A stretch of 17,884 nucleotides of DNA from Allomeiothermus sp035760705 (GTDB taxonomy: Bacteria; Deinococcota; Deinococci; Deinococcales; Thermaceae), in the NCBI GenBank assembly GCA_035760705.1, contig DASTSL010000156.1, positions 1-17,884 of the forward strand, given 5' to 3'. Shown piece after piece: positions 1 to 6,522 of this stretch. Below the pieces are notes generated by a model that saw nothing but the letters and a program-made list of their open reading frames with translations, was not told the origin of the DNA and made no database searches. The first letter of the stretch is position 1, and each line of letters starts with the position of its first letter. The translations under genes and the position numbers were made by a program.

Positions 1-90
1 CTGGTTAGCTTTGAGCCAGTCATCCACCAGGATGAAGACCTTCAAAAACAGCTCCTCTAGGCTAGGCTGATAGCGGGGATGGTTTCTCAT
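1..90 (-). CDS. Transposase-like protein, N-terminal part (runs off left edge)
   Basis: A minus-strand frame stays open from an ATG at 90 to the window edge and gives 30 residues. They include the stretch LEELFLKVFILVDDWLKA, which resembles the N-terminus of IS982-type transposases (a leucine-rich helix ending in LVDDW). A second in-frame ATG lies at 105 and a GTG further upstream; none has a clear Shine-Dalgarno, so the start is uncertain. No terminal inverted repeat can be assigned, because only one end of the presumed element is here. The family call rests on a short stretch and on recollection of the family pattern, so it is tentative. It could also be an unrelated small protein. Confidence 0.4.
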   Translation of the reverse strand, partial: MRNHPRYQPSLEELFLKVFILVDDWLKANQ

Positions 91-147
91 AGCAGTGAAG
101 ACCATCCCCCGTTTCTTCCCCCATTTCAAGTAGCAAACCACGTTATT

Positions 148-177
148 TTATTTCACGATAATTTGCTCGTGAAATAA
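148..177. repeat. Perfect 11-bp inverted repeat with 8-bp spacer
   Basis: TTATTTCACGA at 148-158 is the exact reverse complement of TCGTGAAATAA at 167-177; the spacer is TAATTTGC. It lies in AT-rich DNA between the end of the phosphoribosyltransferase gene and the start of the transposase-like gene, both on the minus strand. The arms are AT-rich with no run of T on either side, so an operator-type binding site is more likely than a terminator. What binds is unknown. Confidence 0.6.
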
Positions 178-223
178 TTCTGTGCCCGGCTTTGGCTCGA
201 TGAAGTTTGAATTTGAGTGCTAT

Positions 224-730
224 CTACGCCTGACGAGGGGCTTGCCCCAGGCTCGCCCAACCCTGCACCGGGTCCCAGGGGTACACGATCCAGGCCTCGG
301 TCTCGGCGGCGTAAAGGTCGGGGCCGTCTCCGGGAAATCGGTTCATCTTGGGCTTATAGTGCAGCACCGCCAGGGTGGGCTTGCCGCCCGCGAGCTTGAC
401 CCGAGCCCGCACCGCCACCGCGGTCTTGCCCGAGTCCCACACGTCATCTACGATCAAGACGCGCTTTCCCAGTAGCAGCGTATCGCCGGGGAACTGGAGG
501 AAGTGGGGCTCCTGCAAGGTCTGGCCTTCGGTGGTGTAGAACATCACCGCCGCGGTGAGGATGTCGCGCACGTCGGTGGCCTCGCTGATGAGGCAAGCCG
601 GGATCATGCCGCCCCGGGTCACCGCCAGGATGCAGTCGTAGTCGCGCGGGTTGAGCCGACCCAAGAGGCTCGAGACCAGCCCAGTGATGTCCTGCCAACT
701 GAGGAACTGTTTGCCGGAGTACTCGCTCAT
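224..730 (-). CDS. Purine-type phosphoribosyltransferase (XGPRT/HGPRT-like)
   Basis: This 168-residue type I phosphoribosyltransferase should join a nucleobase to PRPP in the cytoplasm, most likely purine salvage. The PRPP-binding loop is clear at residues 91-103 (VLIVDDVWDSGKT, two acidic residues then a small-residue turn). TRGG at 38-41 is the usual pyrophosphate-loop region. The WIVYPWDP stretch near the C-terminus is typical of archaeal-like guanine/xanthine enzymes. The ATG overlaps the stop of the upstream aspartate kinase gene in the sequence ATGA (727-730), so translation is probably coupled. The base specificity cannot be read from sequence. No separate promoter is visible, so it is likely co-transcribed with the kinase gene. 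Confidence 0.85.
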   Translation of the reverse strand: MSEYSGKQFLSWQDITGLVSSLLGRLNPRDYDCILAVTRGGMIPACLISEATDVRDILTAAVMFYTTEGQTLQEPHFLQFPGDTLLLGKRVLIVDDVWDSGKTAVAVRARVKLAGGKPTLAVLHYKPKMNRFPGDGPDLYAAETEAWIVYPWDPVQGWASLGQAPRQA

Positions 731-1221
731 GAGGCCACCGGCTTGTCCAGCTCAAACGCACTGTGTACGGCCCGGAGCGCGGCTTCGGCGTAGTGGGCGG
801 GGATGATCACCGAGATGCGTACCTCGCTGGTGGCAATCATCTCGATGTTGGCCCCCACGCTCGAGACCGCCGCGAACATCCTAGCCGGGATGCCGGGGGT
901 CGAGGCCAAGGCCACCCCCACCACCGAGACCTTGGCCACGTCGCGGCGGAGCACGGCTTCCCCGCCGATCTCCGTCAGAACCGGCTCCAAGGCTTCCAGG
1001 GCGTCCTCGACAAAGTCCTTGTTGACCGTGAAGGCCATCTGCTGACGCGAAGCGTCGTGGCCGGGCACCCCCTGGATGATCATGTCCACCGCCACGCCTT
1101 TGCGGGCCAGGGCCTCGAAGACCCGGCTGGCGATACCGGGGCGATCGGGGATCCCCACCAGGCCGATCTGGGCGATCTCATCGTCTAAGGCGACTCCCGT
1201 CACCGGGCGATCCAGTTCCAT
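727..1221 (-). CDS. ask: Aspartate kinase beta subunit from an in-frame internal start
   Basis: An in-frame ATG at 1221 is preceded by GGAGGAAGGT (1231-1222 on the minus strand), a stronger ribosome-binding site than that of the full-length start. It would give a 164-residue protein made of the linker and both ACT domains, starting MELDRPVTGV. Thermus aspartokinase is known to be an alpha2beta2 enzyme whose beta subunit comes from such an overlapping in-frame start, and other bacteria (for example Bacillus) do the same. The sequence shows the start and the ribosome-binding site; that the product is made here is inferred. Confidence 0.65.
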   Translation of the reverse strand: MELDRPVTGVALDDEIAQIGLVGIPDRPGIASRVFEALARKGVAVDMIIQGVPGHDASRQQMAFTVNKDFVEDALEALEPVLTEIGGEAVLRRDVAKVSVVGVALASTPGIPARMFAAVSSVGANIEMIATSEVRISVIIPAHYAEAALRAVHSAFELDKPVAS

Positions 1222-1950
1222 ACCTTCCTCCACTAAGGTTCCGGGGTTATAAGAAAAGCTGCTGCGCACGTGAATCTTCACGCCGTATCGCTTGCCGTAA
1301 TAGACCGCGCGGGGATGGAGCACCCTCGCTCCCAAGGCGGCTAGCTCGAGCATCTGGTCATAGCCGATGCGGGGGAGCTTTTGTGCCTCGGGGATGGTGT
1401 GGGGGTCGGTGGTGTAGACCCCCTCGGTGTCGGTGAAGATCTCGCACTCGTGGGCCCCCAGCGCCGCCGCGATGGCGACTGCGGTGGTGTCCGAGCCGCC
1501 GCGCCCGAGCGTAGTCAGCTCGCCGTCGGGGGTGGTGCCCATGAACCCGGCGACCACCGCCACCTCGCCCCGGTCCAGAGATTCCCTGATGAGCCGGGGT
1601 TCTACCCGCAGGATGCGGGCGTCGCCATAGCGCCCGTCGGTGGTGATGCCGATCTGGTTCTGGGTGAAACCCCGCGCCGGGATACCCATCACGTTGAGCT
1701 GCATCGAGAGCAACGCCACCGACTGCTGCTCCCCGATGGTGGTGAGCATGTCCAGCTCGCGCTGCGGCGGGCGTTTGCTGACCCGTTTCGCCAGGGCGAT
1801 CAGCTCGTCGGTGGTGTGCCCCATCGCCGAGACCACCACCACGAGCTGGTGGCCCCGCTCGCGGTAGTGCTGGATGCGCTGGGCCACCTTGTGGATGCGC
1901 TCGAGGTCACCCACGCTGGTGCCGCCGTATTTCTGCACGACCAAAGCCAT
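727..1950 (-). CDS. ask: Aspartate kinase, alpha subunit
   Basis: Aspartokinase phosphorylates L-aspartate, the first step to lysine/diaminopimelate, threonine and methionine. The 407-residue protein starts with the family signature KYGGTSVGD at residues 7-15. It has a kinase domain to about residue 240 (GRGGSDTTA near 150, TDTEGVYTTDP near 175) and two C-terminal ACT domains (about 260-400) that normally bind the feedback amino acid. I chose the ATG at 1950 rather than 1971, because the protein then begins MALVVQKYGG as in Thermus enzymes; neither start has a strong Shine-Dalgarno. The spacer shared with the divergent cupin gene is filled with 7-bp repeats. The last bases overlap the phosphoribosyltransferase start. 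An internal start that would give a beta subunit is listed separately. Confidence 0.95.
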   Translation of the reverse strand: MALVVQKYGGTSVGDLERIHKVAQRIQHYRERGHQLVVVVSAMGHTTDELIALAKRVSKRPPQRELDMLTTIGEQQSVALLSMQLNVMGIPARGFTQNQIGITTDGRYGDARILRVEPRLIRESLDRGEVAVVAGFMGTTPDGELTTLGRGGSDTTAVAIAAALGAHECEIFTDTEGVYTTDPHTIPEAQKLPRIGYDQMLELAALGARVLHPRAVYYGKRYGVKIHVRSSFSYNPGTLVEEGMELDRPVTGVALDDEIAQIGLVGIPDRPGIASRVFEALARKGVAVDMIIQGVPGHDASRQQMAFTVNKDFVEDALEALEPVLTEIGGEAVLRRDVAKVSVVGVALASTPGIPARMFAAVSSVGANIEMIATSEVRISVIIPAHYAEAALRAVHSAFELDKPVAS

Positions 1951-1977
1951 ATTAGCTGTGAAGGATAACATTTGCCG

Positions 1978-2043
1978 ATAGCGGATAGCAAATAGCGGAT
2001 CGCAAAAACGGCTATGAGCGATGAGCGATGAGCTATAAGCTAT
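1978..2043. repeat. Degenerate 7-bp tandem arrays, two halves in inverted orientation
   Basis: From 1978 the sequence reads ATAGCGG, ATAGCAA, ATAGCGG, ATCGCAA in perfect 7-base phase. From 2009 it reads CGGCTAT, GAGCGAT, GAGCGAT, GAGCTAT, AAGCTAT, also in phase. The second half is the reverse-complement version of the first (core ATAGC/GCTAT), so the two can fold on each other with matched cores and mismatched ends. It fills the spacer between the divergent aspartate kinase and cupin genes. Confidence 0.7.
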
Positions 2044-2060
2044 TCCTCGAGGTGAGAACC

Positions 2061-2393
2061 ATGCACGTATTCCCTGAGTGGTTCGAGAAGTTCAAACAGG
2101 TGACCCTCTGGCCGGGGATGGACATGCCGGTGATCTCGGGGCATAACGGACAGATCGGCTTCGGCTATGTAGTCCAGGAAACCGAGGTGCCCGAACACGC
2201 CCACGACGGGCAGTGGGGGGTGGTGCTCGAGGGCGAGGTCGAATTCTGGATCGGCGGGCAATACCAAGCCTTCAAGAAGGGGGATTATTACCACATCCCA
2301 GCGGGGGTCCCGCACAAGGCCAAGCTCCACGCCGGGACGGCCTTCATCGACGTCTGGGAAGGCCAGCGCTTCAGCCAAGACCAGATGAAGTAG
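2061..2393 (+). CDS. Small single-domain cupin protein
   Basis: This 110-residue protein is one cupin beta-barrel. Motif 1 is recognisable around PEHAHDGQWGVVLEGEV (His-x-His, then a Gly-rich turn) and motif 2 around GDYYHIPAGVPHKAKLHAG, ending in a metal-ligand type His. Such small cupins bind a metal and include sensors, isomerases and dioxygenase-like enzymes; the substrate cannot be told from sequence. I set the start at 2061 (MHVFPEWF) because GAGGTGA lies just upstream at 2049-2055; the upstream ATG at 2028 falls in repeat DNA. It is transcribed away from the aspartate kinase gene, and an 82-bp repeat-filled gap separates it from the enoyl-CoA hydratase. Confidence 0.85.
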   Translation: MHVFPEWFEKFKQVTLWPGMDMPVISGHNGQIGFGYVVQETEVPEHAHDGQWGVVLEGEVEFWIGGQYQAFKKGDYYHIPAGVPHKAKLHAGTAFIDVWEGQRFSQDQMK

Positions 2394-2410
2394 CCCTCGC
2401 GATGCGCCCT

Positions 2411-2459
2411 GAGCTATCAACTATCCGCCTCGCATGGCCTGAGACCTGAGACGTAGGAC
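2411..2459. repeat. Degenerate 7-bp tandem array
   Basis: The spacer between the cupin and enoyl-CoA hydratase genes reads in continuous 7-base phase: GAGCTAT, CAACTAT, CCGCCTC, GCATGGC, CTGAGAC, CTGAGAC, GTAGGAC. The CTGAGAC unit is repeated exactly, and the first unit matches units of the array at 2009-2043. Confidence 0.6.
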
Positions 2460-2475
2460 GAATGTGGAGCATTCC

Positions 2476-3246
2476 ATGTACGAAAACATCCTCGTCGAAA
2501 CCCACGAAAAAGTCGGGCTGATCCGCCTCAACCGGCCCAAGCAGCTCAACGCGATCAATACCGCGACCCTCGCCGAGATTGCCGGAGCGGTGGGCGAGTT
2601 CGAGCGAGACGGCGAGATCGGGGCCATGGTCCTCACCGGCAACGAGCGGGCCTTCGCCGCGGGAGCGGACATCGCCGAGTTCCAGCAGACCTCGCTCCCC
2701 GAGCTGATGCGGGGCCTGCGGGCCGACCAGTACGAGGTGCTCCGGCGGGCAAAAAAGCCCCTGATCGCGGCAGTTTCGGGATTCGCCTACGGCGGCGGCT
2801 GCGAACTGGCCATGATGTGCGATTTGATCGTAGCCTCGGAGACGGCCCGGTTCGCCCAGCCCGAGATCAACCTGGGCATCATCCCCGGCGCAGGCGGGAC
2901 CCAACGCCTGACCCGGCAGATCGGCAAATACTGGGCCATGGAGACCGTGCTGGCCGGGCGGGTCTTGAGCGCCTGGGAGGCTTACCGGATGGGGCTGGTG
3001 AACAAGGTGGTTCCCATCGAGCTTTACCTCGAGGAAGCCCTCGAGCTGGGCAACCTGATCGCCTCCCGCGCTCCCCTGGCCGCCCAGCTCGCCAAGGACG
3101 CGGTGAACCGCGCGCAGGACCTTAGCCTCGAGCACGGCCTGGCCTACGAGCGCAGCCAGTTCCTGATCGCCTTCGGCAGCGAGGACAAGCAGGAGGGGAC
3201 CACCGCCTTTGTCGAGAAGCGCAAGCCAGCCTGGAAGGGAAAGTGA
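2476..3246 (+). CDS. Enoyl-CoA hydratase (crotonase family, PaaF/FadB-like)
   Basis: This 256-residue crotonase-fold enzyme should add water to trans-2-enoyl-CoA in beta-oxidation or a related CoA-thioester pathway. Both catalytic glutamates of true hydratases are present: Glu110 in GGGCELAMMCD and Glu130 in QPEINLGIIPGAGGTQRL. The oxyanion-hole region AAGAD is at 61-65. I chose the ATG at 2476, with GGAG at 2466-2469, over a GTG at 2464 that would overlap that site. It is followed by a hairpin, then a DinB-like gene and a second crotonase gene lacking the first glutamate. This pairing resembles PaaF/PaaG, but no other phenylacetate genes are in view, so a general fatty-acid role is equally possible. 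Confidence 0.9.
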   Translation: MYENILVETHEKVGLIRLNRPKQLNAINTATLAEIAGAVGEFERDGEIGAMVLTGNERAFAAGADIAEFQQTSLPELMRGLRADQYEVLRRAKKPLIAAVSGFAYGGGCELAMMCDLIVASETARFAQPEINLGIIPGAGGTQRLTRQIGKYWAMETVLAGRVLSAWEAYRMGLVNKVVPIELYLEEALELGNLIASRAPLAAQLAKDAVNRAQDLSLEHGLAYERSQFLIAFGSEDKQEGTTAFVEKRKPAWKGK

Positions 3247-3248
3247 GC

Positions 3249-3302
3249 GCGCAAACGGCAAACCGCCAACGGCCTTTTCTCGCGGTTTGCCGGGGGCTTT
3301 TG
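3249..3302 (+). terminator. Hairpin built from inverted 7-bp repeats; possible terminator
   Basis: GGCAAACCGC at 3257-3266 pairs perfectly with GCGGTTTGCC at 3282-3291, followed by GGGGGCTTTTG, a weak T run. The left side is also in 7-base phase (GCGCAAA, CGGCAAA, CCGCCAA, CGGCCTT), as is the right side (GCGGTTT, GCCGGGG, GCTTTTG). It starts two bases after the enoyl-CoA hydratase stop. Termination is probable but may be partial, given the short T run. Confidence 0.55.
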
Positions 3303-3333
3303 TCACCCTCTTTTCTAAACCTCGAGGGCAACC

Positions 3334-3828
3334 ATGGTGCATCCTCGTATCCAGATGCTGCTCACCCTCATTGACCAGGCTTACGACCAGGCCACCTGGC
3401 ACGGGCCGAACCTGCGGAACTCGCTGCGCGGGGTGAGCATGGATCAAGCGCTGTGGCGGCCTCAGCCAAAGCGCCACAACATCTGGGAACTCGCCCTGCA
3501 CTGTGCCTACTGGAAATACATGGCCACTCGAGCCCTGCGCGGCGATACCATCCGCGGGGGTTTCCCGCGCAAACCCGCCAACTTCCCGGCCATCCCCACC
3601 ACACCCACCGCGAAAGCCTGGAAGGAGGACCTCGAGTTCCTTGACGGCTGCCACCTCGAGCTTCGCCAAGCGGTGGCGGACCTCGAGCCCGCCCACCTCG
3701 ACACCAGGTCGGGCCGCTGGACGTTGGCCGAACACGCTTTCGGCGCAGCCAACCACGACATCTACCACGCCGGGCAGATCCGGCTTTTGCGACGTATGCA
3801 GGAGAAACGCGTAGCGGAGGAGACATGA
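3334..3828 (+). CDS. DinB/YfiT-superfamily protein, putative metal-dependent hydrolase or transferase
   Basis: The 164-residue protein fits the DinB/YfiT four-helix fold. A His lies in the second helix region (His56, in WELALHCAYWKY) and a His-x3-His pair near the C-terminus (His141 and His145, in NHDIYHAGQIRLLRR), the usual three-His metal site. Family members include thiol transferases and metal-dependent hydrolases; many are uncharacterised and damage-inducible. The start is set by GAGGG at 3324-3328. The stop overlaps the next start as ATGA (3825-3828), so it is coupled to the PaaG-like gene. The link to CoA metabolism is suggested only by position. Confidence 0.8.
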   Translation: MVHPRIQMLLTLIDQAYDQATWHGPNLRNSLRGVSMDQALWRPQPKRHNIWELALHCAYWKYMATRALRGDTIRGGFPRKPANFPAIPTTPTAKAWKEDLEFLDGCHLELRQAVADLEPAHLDTRSGRWTLAEHAFGAANHDIYHAGQIRLLRRMQEKRVAEET

Positions 3829-4595
3829 GCGTACTGCTTGCGGAAACGTATGGGGGCGTCCTCACCCTGACCATGAACCGCCCCGAGGCCATCAACGCCT
3901 TCACCACCGAGATGCTGCAAGCCCTGGCTAAAGCCTTCCACAAGGAGGCCGCCGCCCCCGAGGTGCGGGCAGTAGTGCTGAGGGGAGCGGGCCGGGGGTT
4001 CTGCTCGGGTCAGGACTTGCGCGAGTTTGCAGGCCAGGCCATCTCCTACAAGGCCCACTTGCGAAACTACGTGGCGGTGGTGGAGAACATCGCGGCGCTG
4101 GAGAAACCGGTGATCGCCGCCGTGCACGGGGCCGCCGCCGGGGCGGGGATGTCGCTGGCGCTGGCTTGTGACCTGCGGATCGCCTCGTCGGACGCGGTCT
4201 TCACCACCGGCTTCAGCAAGATCGGCCTGATCCCCGACGCCGGGATGAACTACCACCTGCCCCGCATCATCGGGTACGCCAAGGCCTTCGAACTCGAGGT
4301 CCTGTCCCCCCGTCTGAGCGCCGAGCAAGCTCTGGCCCTGGGCCTGGTGAACCGGGTCGTGCCCGCCGAGCAATTTGCCGAGGAGGTGGGCAAACTCGCC
4401 GCCGAACTCGCCAGCGGCCCCACCAAGACCTATGGGCTCATCAAGCGGGCCCTGCGGCGGAGCGCGGGGGCGACCCTGGAAGAGATGCTCGAGTACGAAG
4501 CCTTGCTGCAAGAGGTCGCCAGCCGCACCGACGATCACAAGGAGGGCGTGCAGGCCTTCTACGAGAAGCGGGCGGCTAAATTCGGCGGCAAGTAG
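3825..4595 (+). CDS. paaG: Crotonase-family isomerase, PaaG-like (ring-epoxide/enoyl-CoA isomerase)
   Basis: A 256-residue crotonase-fold protein. The first hydratase glutamate is replaced (AAGAGMSLALACD has Met109), while Asp138 lies in GLIPDAGMNYHLP. This is the pattern of PaaG, which isomerises 1,2-epoxyphenylacetyl-CoA to the oxepin and can shift enoyl-CoA double bonds; a PaaG structure is known from Thermus thermophilus. The oxyanion-hole segment is CSGQDL at 60-65. GGAGGAG at 3816-3822 is a strong ribosome-binding site, and the start overlaps the DinB-like stop. The usual paaABCDE and paaZ genes are not in this window. A role as a general delta3-delta2-enoyl-CoA isomerase remains possible. 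Confidence 0.85.
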   Translation: MSVLLAETYGGVLTLTMNRPEAINAFTTEMLQALAKAFHKEAAAPEVRAVVLRGAGRGFCSGQDLREFAGQAISYKAHLRNYVAVVENIAALEKPVIAAVHGAAAGAGMSLALACDLRIASSDAVFTTGFSKIGLIPDAGMNYHLPRIIGYAKAFELEVLSPRLSAEQALALGLVNRVVPAEQFAEEVGKLAAELASGPTKTYGLIKRALRRSAGATLEEMLEYEALLQEVASRTDDHKEGVQAFYEKRAAKFGGK

Positions 4596-4598
4596 AAT
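4593..4598 (+). promoter_or_regulatory. Possible -10 box for a leaderless ruvA transcript
   Basis: TAGAAT overlaps the stop of the PaaG-like gene and lies 8 bases before the ruvA ATG, which has no Shine-Dalgarno. This spacing fits transcription starting at or next to the ATG. No -35 match was seen. Confidence 0.3.
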
Positions 4599-4606
4599 AT
4601 GCCTCA

Positions 4607-5188
4607 ATGGTTCGCTATCTCAAAGGCACCGCGCTCCGCAAAACCGAGAACAGCGTGATCCTGCTCGTGGGCGGGTTCGGGCTGGAGGTCTTCTGCCCCA
4701 CCACCACCCTCACCAACCTGCCCGAAGAGGGCGAGATCGCCCTGCACACCAAGCTCATCGTGCGCGAGGACGACCTCTCGCTCTATGGCTTCGCCGACGA
4801 GCGCTCGCTGGAACTCTTCGAACTGGTGCTGGGGGTGAGCGGGGTGGGGCCCAAGGTGGGGCTCAACCTGCTCTCCTCGCAGTCGCCGTCCTTGCTGGCT
4901 CGAGCCCTCTCCGAGGGCGATATTCGTCTACTCACCGGGGCCCAGGGGGTAGGGCGGAAGCTGGCGGAGCGGATCGCGCTCGAGCTTCGCGGGAAAGTCC
5001 CGGCCCACCTGATGGGCGAGGGCGGCCCGATCATCCGCCGCCCCCAGACCGAAGAAGCCGAGCTAGCCCTGGTCACGCTGGGCTTCCGCGAGAGCCAGGT
5101 GCGCACCACCGTGGCCCAGATCATTCAACAAAACCCCGAGGCCAGCACCCAGGAGATCATCCGGCTGGCCCTCAAAGCGCTGCGTTAA
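4607..5188 (+). CDS. ruvA: Holliday junction DNA helicase subunit RuvA
   Basis: RuvA binds four-way DNA junctions as a tetramer and loads the RuvB motor for branch migration. The 193-residue length is typical. The N-terminal OB-fold domain (1-64) begins MVRYLKGT. Two helix-hairpin-helix motifs follow: LVLGVSGVGPKVGLNLL (about 73-89) and LLTGAQGVGRKLAERIALEL (about 108-127). The C-terminal RuvB-contact domain is EAELALVTLGF onward. ATG 4607 lies 11 bases after the previous stop without a Shine-Dalgarno; a TAGAAT box upstream could give a leaderless transcript. Neither ruvB nor ruvC is adjacent. It converges with the HAD phosphatase gene. Confidence 0.95.
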   Translation: MVRYLKGTALRKTENSVILLVGGFGLEVFCPTTTLTNLPEEGEIALHTKLIVREDDLSLYGFADERSLELFELVLGVSGVGPKVGLNLLSSQSPSLLARALSEGDIRLLTGAQGVGRKLAERIALELRGKVPAHLMGEGGPIIRRPQTEEAELALVTLGFRESQVRTTVAQIIQQNPEASTQEIIRLALKALR

Positions 5189-5374
5189 AAGGCCAAACCG
5201 GGAGGCTTTAAACTCCCGGTCTGGTTCACTGGTTGGTAAGTCGGCCTTTCGGTTTCCCTATTTGTCGGCCTATCTACCAATGGAGCTTTAGTTTGCGCTC
5301 CAAGCTGCACAATCACAAGAGCGACTTGAACCTTTTGCGCAGGGTTCAGATTGCCTAGCCCTTACCTTCTGCTC
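5189..5374. other. Convergent intergenic spacer with several inverted repeats
   Basis: Between ruvA and the convergent HAD gene there are four foldable pieces. ACCGGGAG/CTCCCGGT (5197-5204 and 5213-5220) extends past one mismatch to CCA/TGG and looks like a weak terminator stem. TTGGTA/TACCAA (5233-5238 and 5275-5280) encloses two direct copies of GTCGGCCT-like sequence 24 bp apart. TGGAGC/GCTCCA pairs 5281-5286 with 5297-5302. TGAACC/GGTTCA pairs 5327-5332 with 5343-5348. None has a long T tract. No open frame of interest is present. Confidence 0.5.
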
Positions 5375-6154
5375 TCAACCTAGTTCCTCGAGCCAAGGCA
5401 GCATCTCGAGCAGATTTTTGACTTCCAGATCCGCCGGGTAACGCTTGTCCCGGGGCTTGAAGCCGCGATCCACCCAGACCGATTTCATCCCGGCCTGGAT
5501 GGCCCCGGCCACGTCGCGCTCGGGGTTGTCCCCGACCATCACGCACTCCACGGGGGTGACCTGGAGCTGCTCACAAATCCAATCGAAGATGCCCCTGTCA
5601 GGCTTGCCCACGTTCAGCTCGCCCGAGACCGCCACCGCTTGAAAATGCTGGGCCAGGTTGCTCCCGCGAATCTTGGCCCGCTGGAGGTCGCTCACGCCAT
5701 TGGTGACGATGCCGAGCTTATATTTGGCCAGGGCAGCCAGCAGTTCGTCCACCTCACAGAAGCGGGGGTAGAGGGCTCGAGCCGTGCGCCAGGCGTCTAA
5801 TAGTTCAAAGAGGAGATTTTCATCCGAGATGTTTTGATCGGCCAGGGCTTCGCGCCAAACGGCCAGGCGATACCCCGGAATCCACTCGCGCAACCCCTGA
5901 ATCTCGGGCTGCATCTGCGAGTACCCGGCCCATAGTCCCTCGAAGGCGCTATGCCCGATGCGGAGGGCGTAGGAATAGTGAGGGCCTTCGGTCCAGAGTC
6001 GTCGGGCGGAGGCTTTGGCGGTGTGCGTGAGGCGCTCGAGGTCGAGGCTGTAGCGCTGCGCAGCGACAAAACCAGCCTCGCGAAAGGCGTGCTCGGAGAC
6101 GGCTTCATCGAGGATCAGGGTCTCGTCGAGGTCGAAAAGGATAGCGCGGATCAT
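5375..6154 (-). CDS. HAD-superfamily hydrolase, subfamily IA phosphatase
   Basis: A 259-residue HAD phosphatase with all four motifs: FDLDET (nucleophile Asp8, general acid Asp10), Thr151 in VTNG, Lys184 in VGKPDRGIF, and the metal-binding acids in GDNPERDV (209-214). The long helical cap between motifs I and II (about 15-140) puts it in subfamily IA, C1 cap, near YjjG-type 5'-nucleotidases and N-acylneuraminate-9-phosphatases. The substrate is unknown; small phosphorylated metabolites are usual. No ribosome-binding site is obvious before the ATG at 6154. It lies downstream of a YbjQ pseudogene and a globin gene on the same strand. Confidence 0.88.
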   Translation of the reverse strand: MIRAILFDLDETLILDEAVSEHAFREAGFVAAQRYSLDLERLTHTAKASARRLWTEGPHYSYALRIGHSAFEGLWAGYSQMQPEIQGLREWIPGYRLAVWREALADQNISDENLLFELLDAWRTARALYPRFCEVDELLAALAKYKLGIVTNGVSDLQRAKIRGSNLAQHFQAVAVSGELNVGKPDRGIFDWICEQLQVTPVECVMVGDNPERDVAGAIQAGMKSVWVDRGFKPRDKRYPADLEVKNLLEMLPWLEELG

Positions 6155-6207
6155 ACCGGGCTAGCATGTCACGAAGAAAAGGGCGAACATCGTGCTTAAA
6201 CTCACCT

Positions 6208-6516
6208 CTATACCAGACCGAATGATCCGCGCTTCAAGCGGACCGCCCTCCCGCTCGTGGTGACCATCAACATGCTGCCCTTCCCGACCGTCTCGTAGTC
6301 AATATCAATCCCCATCGCGGCGTCGGCGTGGATGCTTTTTGTGAAGCGAAACAGCACCTATCGGGCTTTGGCGGCGTCCACCCGGCTGACGCTGCGAAAC
6401 CACATCTCGAGTTCAGTCAAAGCAATCTGCCGGGCCTTGCGCAGTTCGGCCTCGCAGGCCCCACTACGCCCGCCCACGATGTCGCGGACGCTGGCGAAGA
6501 GGTCACGGAAGAGTGG
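6208..6516 (-). pseudogene. Remnant of a YbjQ/UPF0145 (DUF74) gene
   Basis: Reading minus from 6516, the frame gives FRDLFASVRDIVGGRSG, ELRKARQIALTELE, then unrelated residues with a TAG stop at 6360-6358. In the same frame it resumes with ADAAMGIDIDYETVG and GSMLMVTTSGRAV, ending at TAG 6210-6208. These blocks match the middle and end of YbjQ-type proteins, which are about 105 residues long and form pentamers of unclear function. The first third is missing, cut close to the end of the globin gene. About 27 codons stand where the family has about 7, so roughly 60 bases were gained, including the stop. The reading frame is otherwise kept. The gene is clearly broken and not expected to give a working protein. 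Confidence 0.8.
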
Positions 6517-6522
6517 TCAGGA

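Noticed and set aside
1951..1971. Upstream ATG giving aspartate kinase seven extra residues
   Set aside because: The extra residues are not part of the family N-terminus and there is no ribosome-binding site before 1971.
2371..3768. 465-codon open frame on the minus strand
   Set aside because: It lies opposite the enoyl-CoA hydratase and DinB-like genes, which have clear motifs and ribosome-binding sites. Long antisense frames are expected in GC-rich DNA, and it has no family features.
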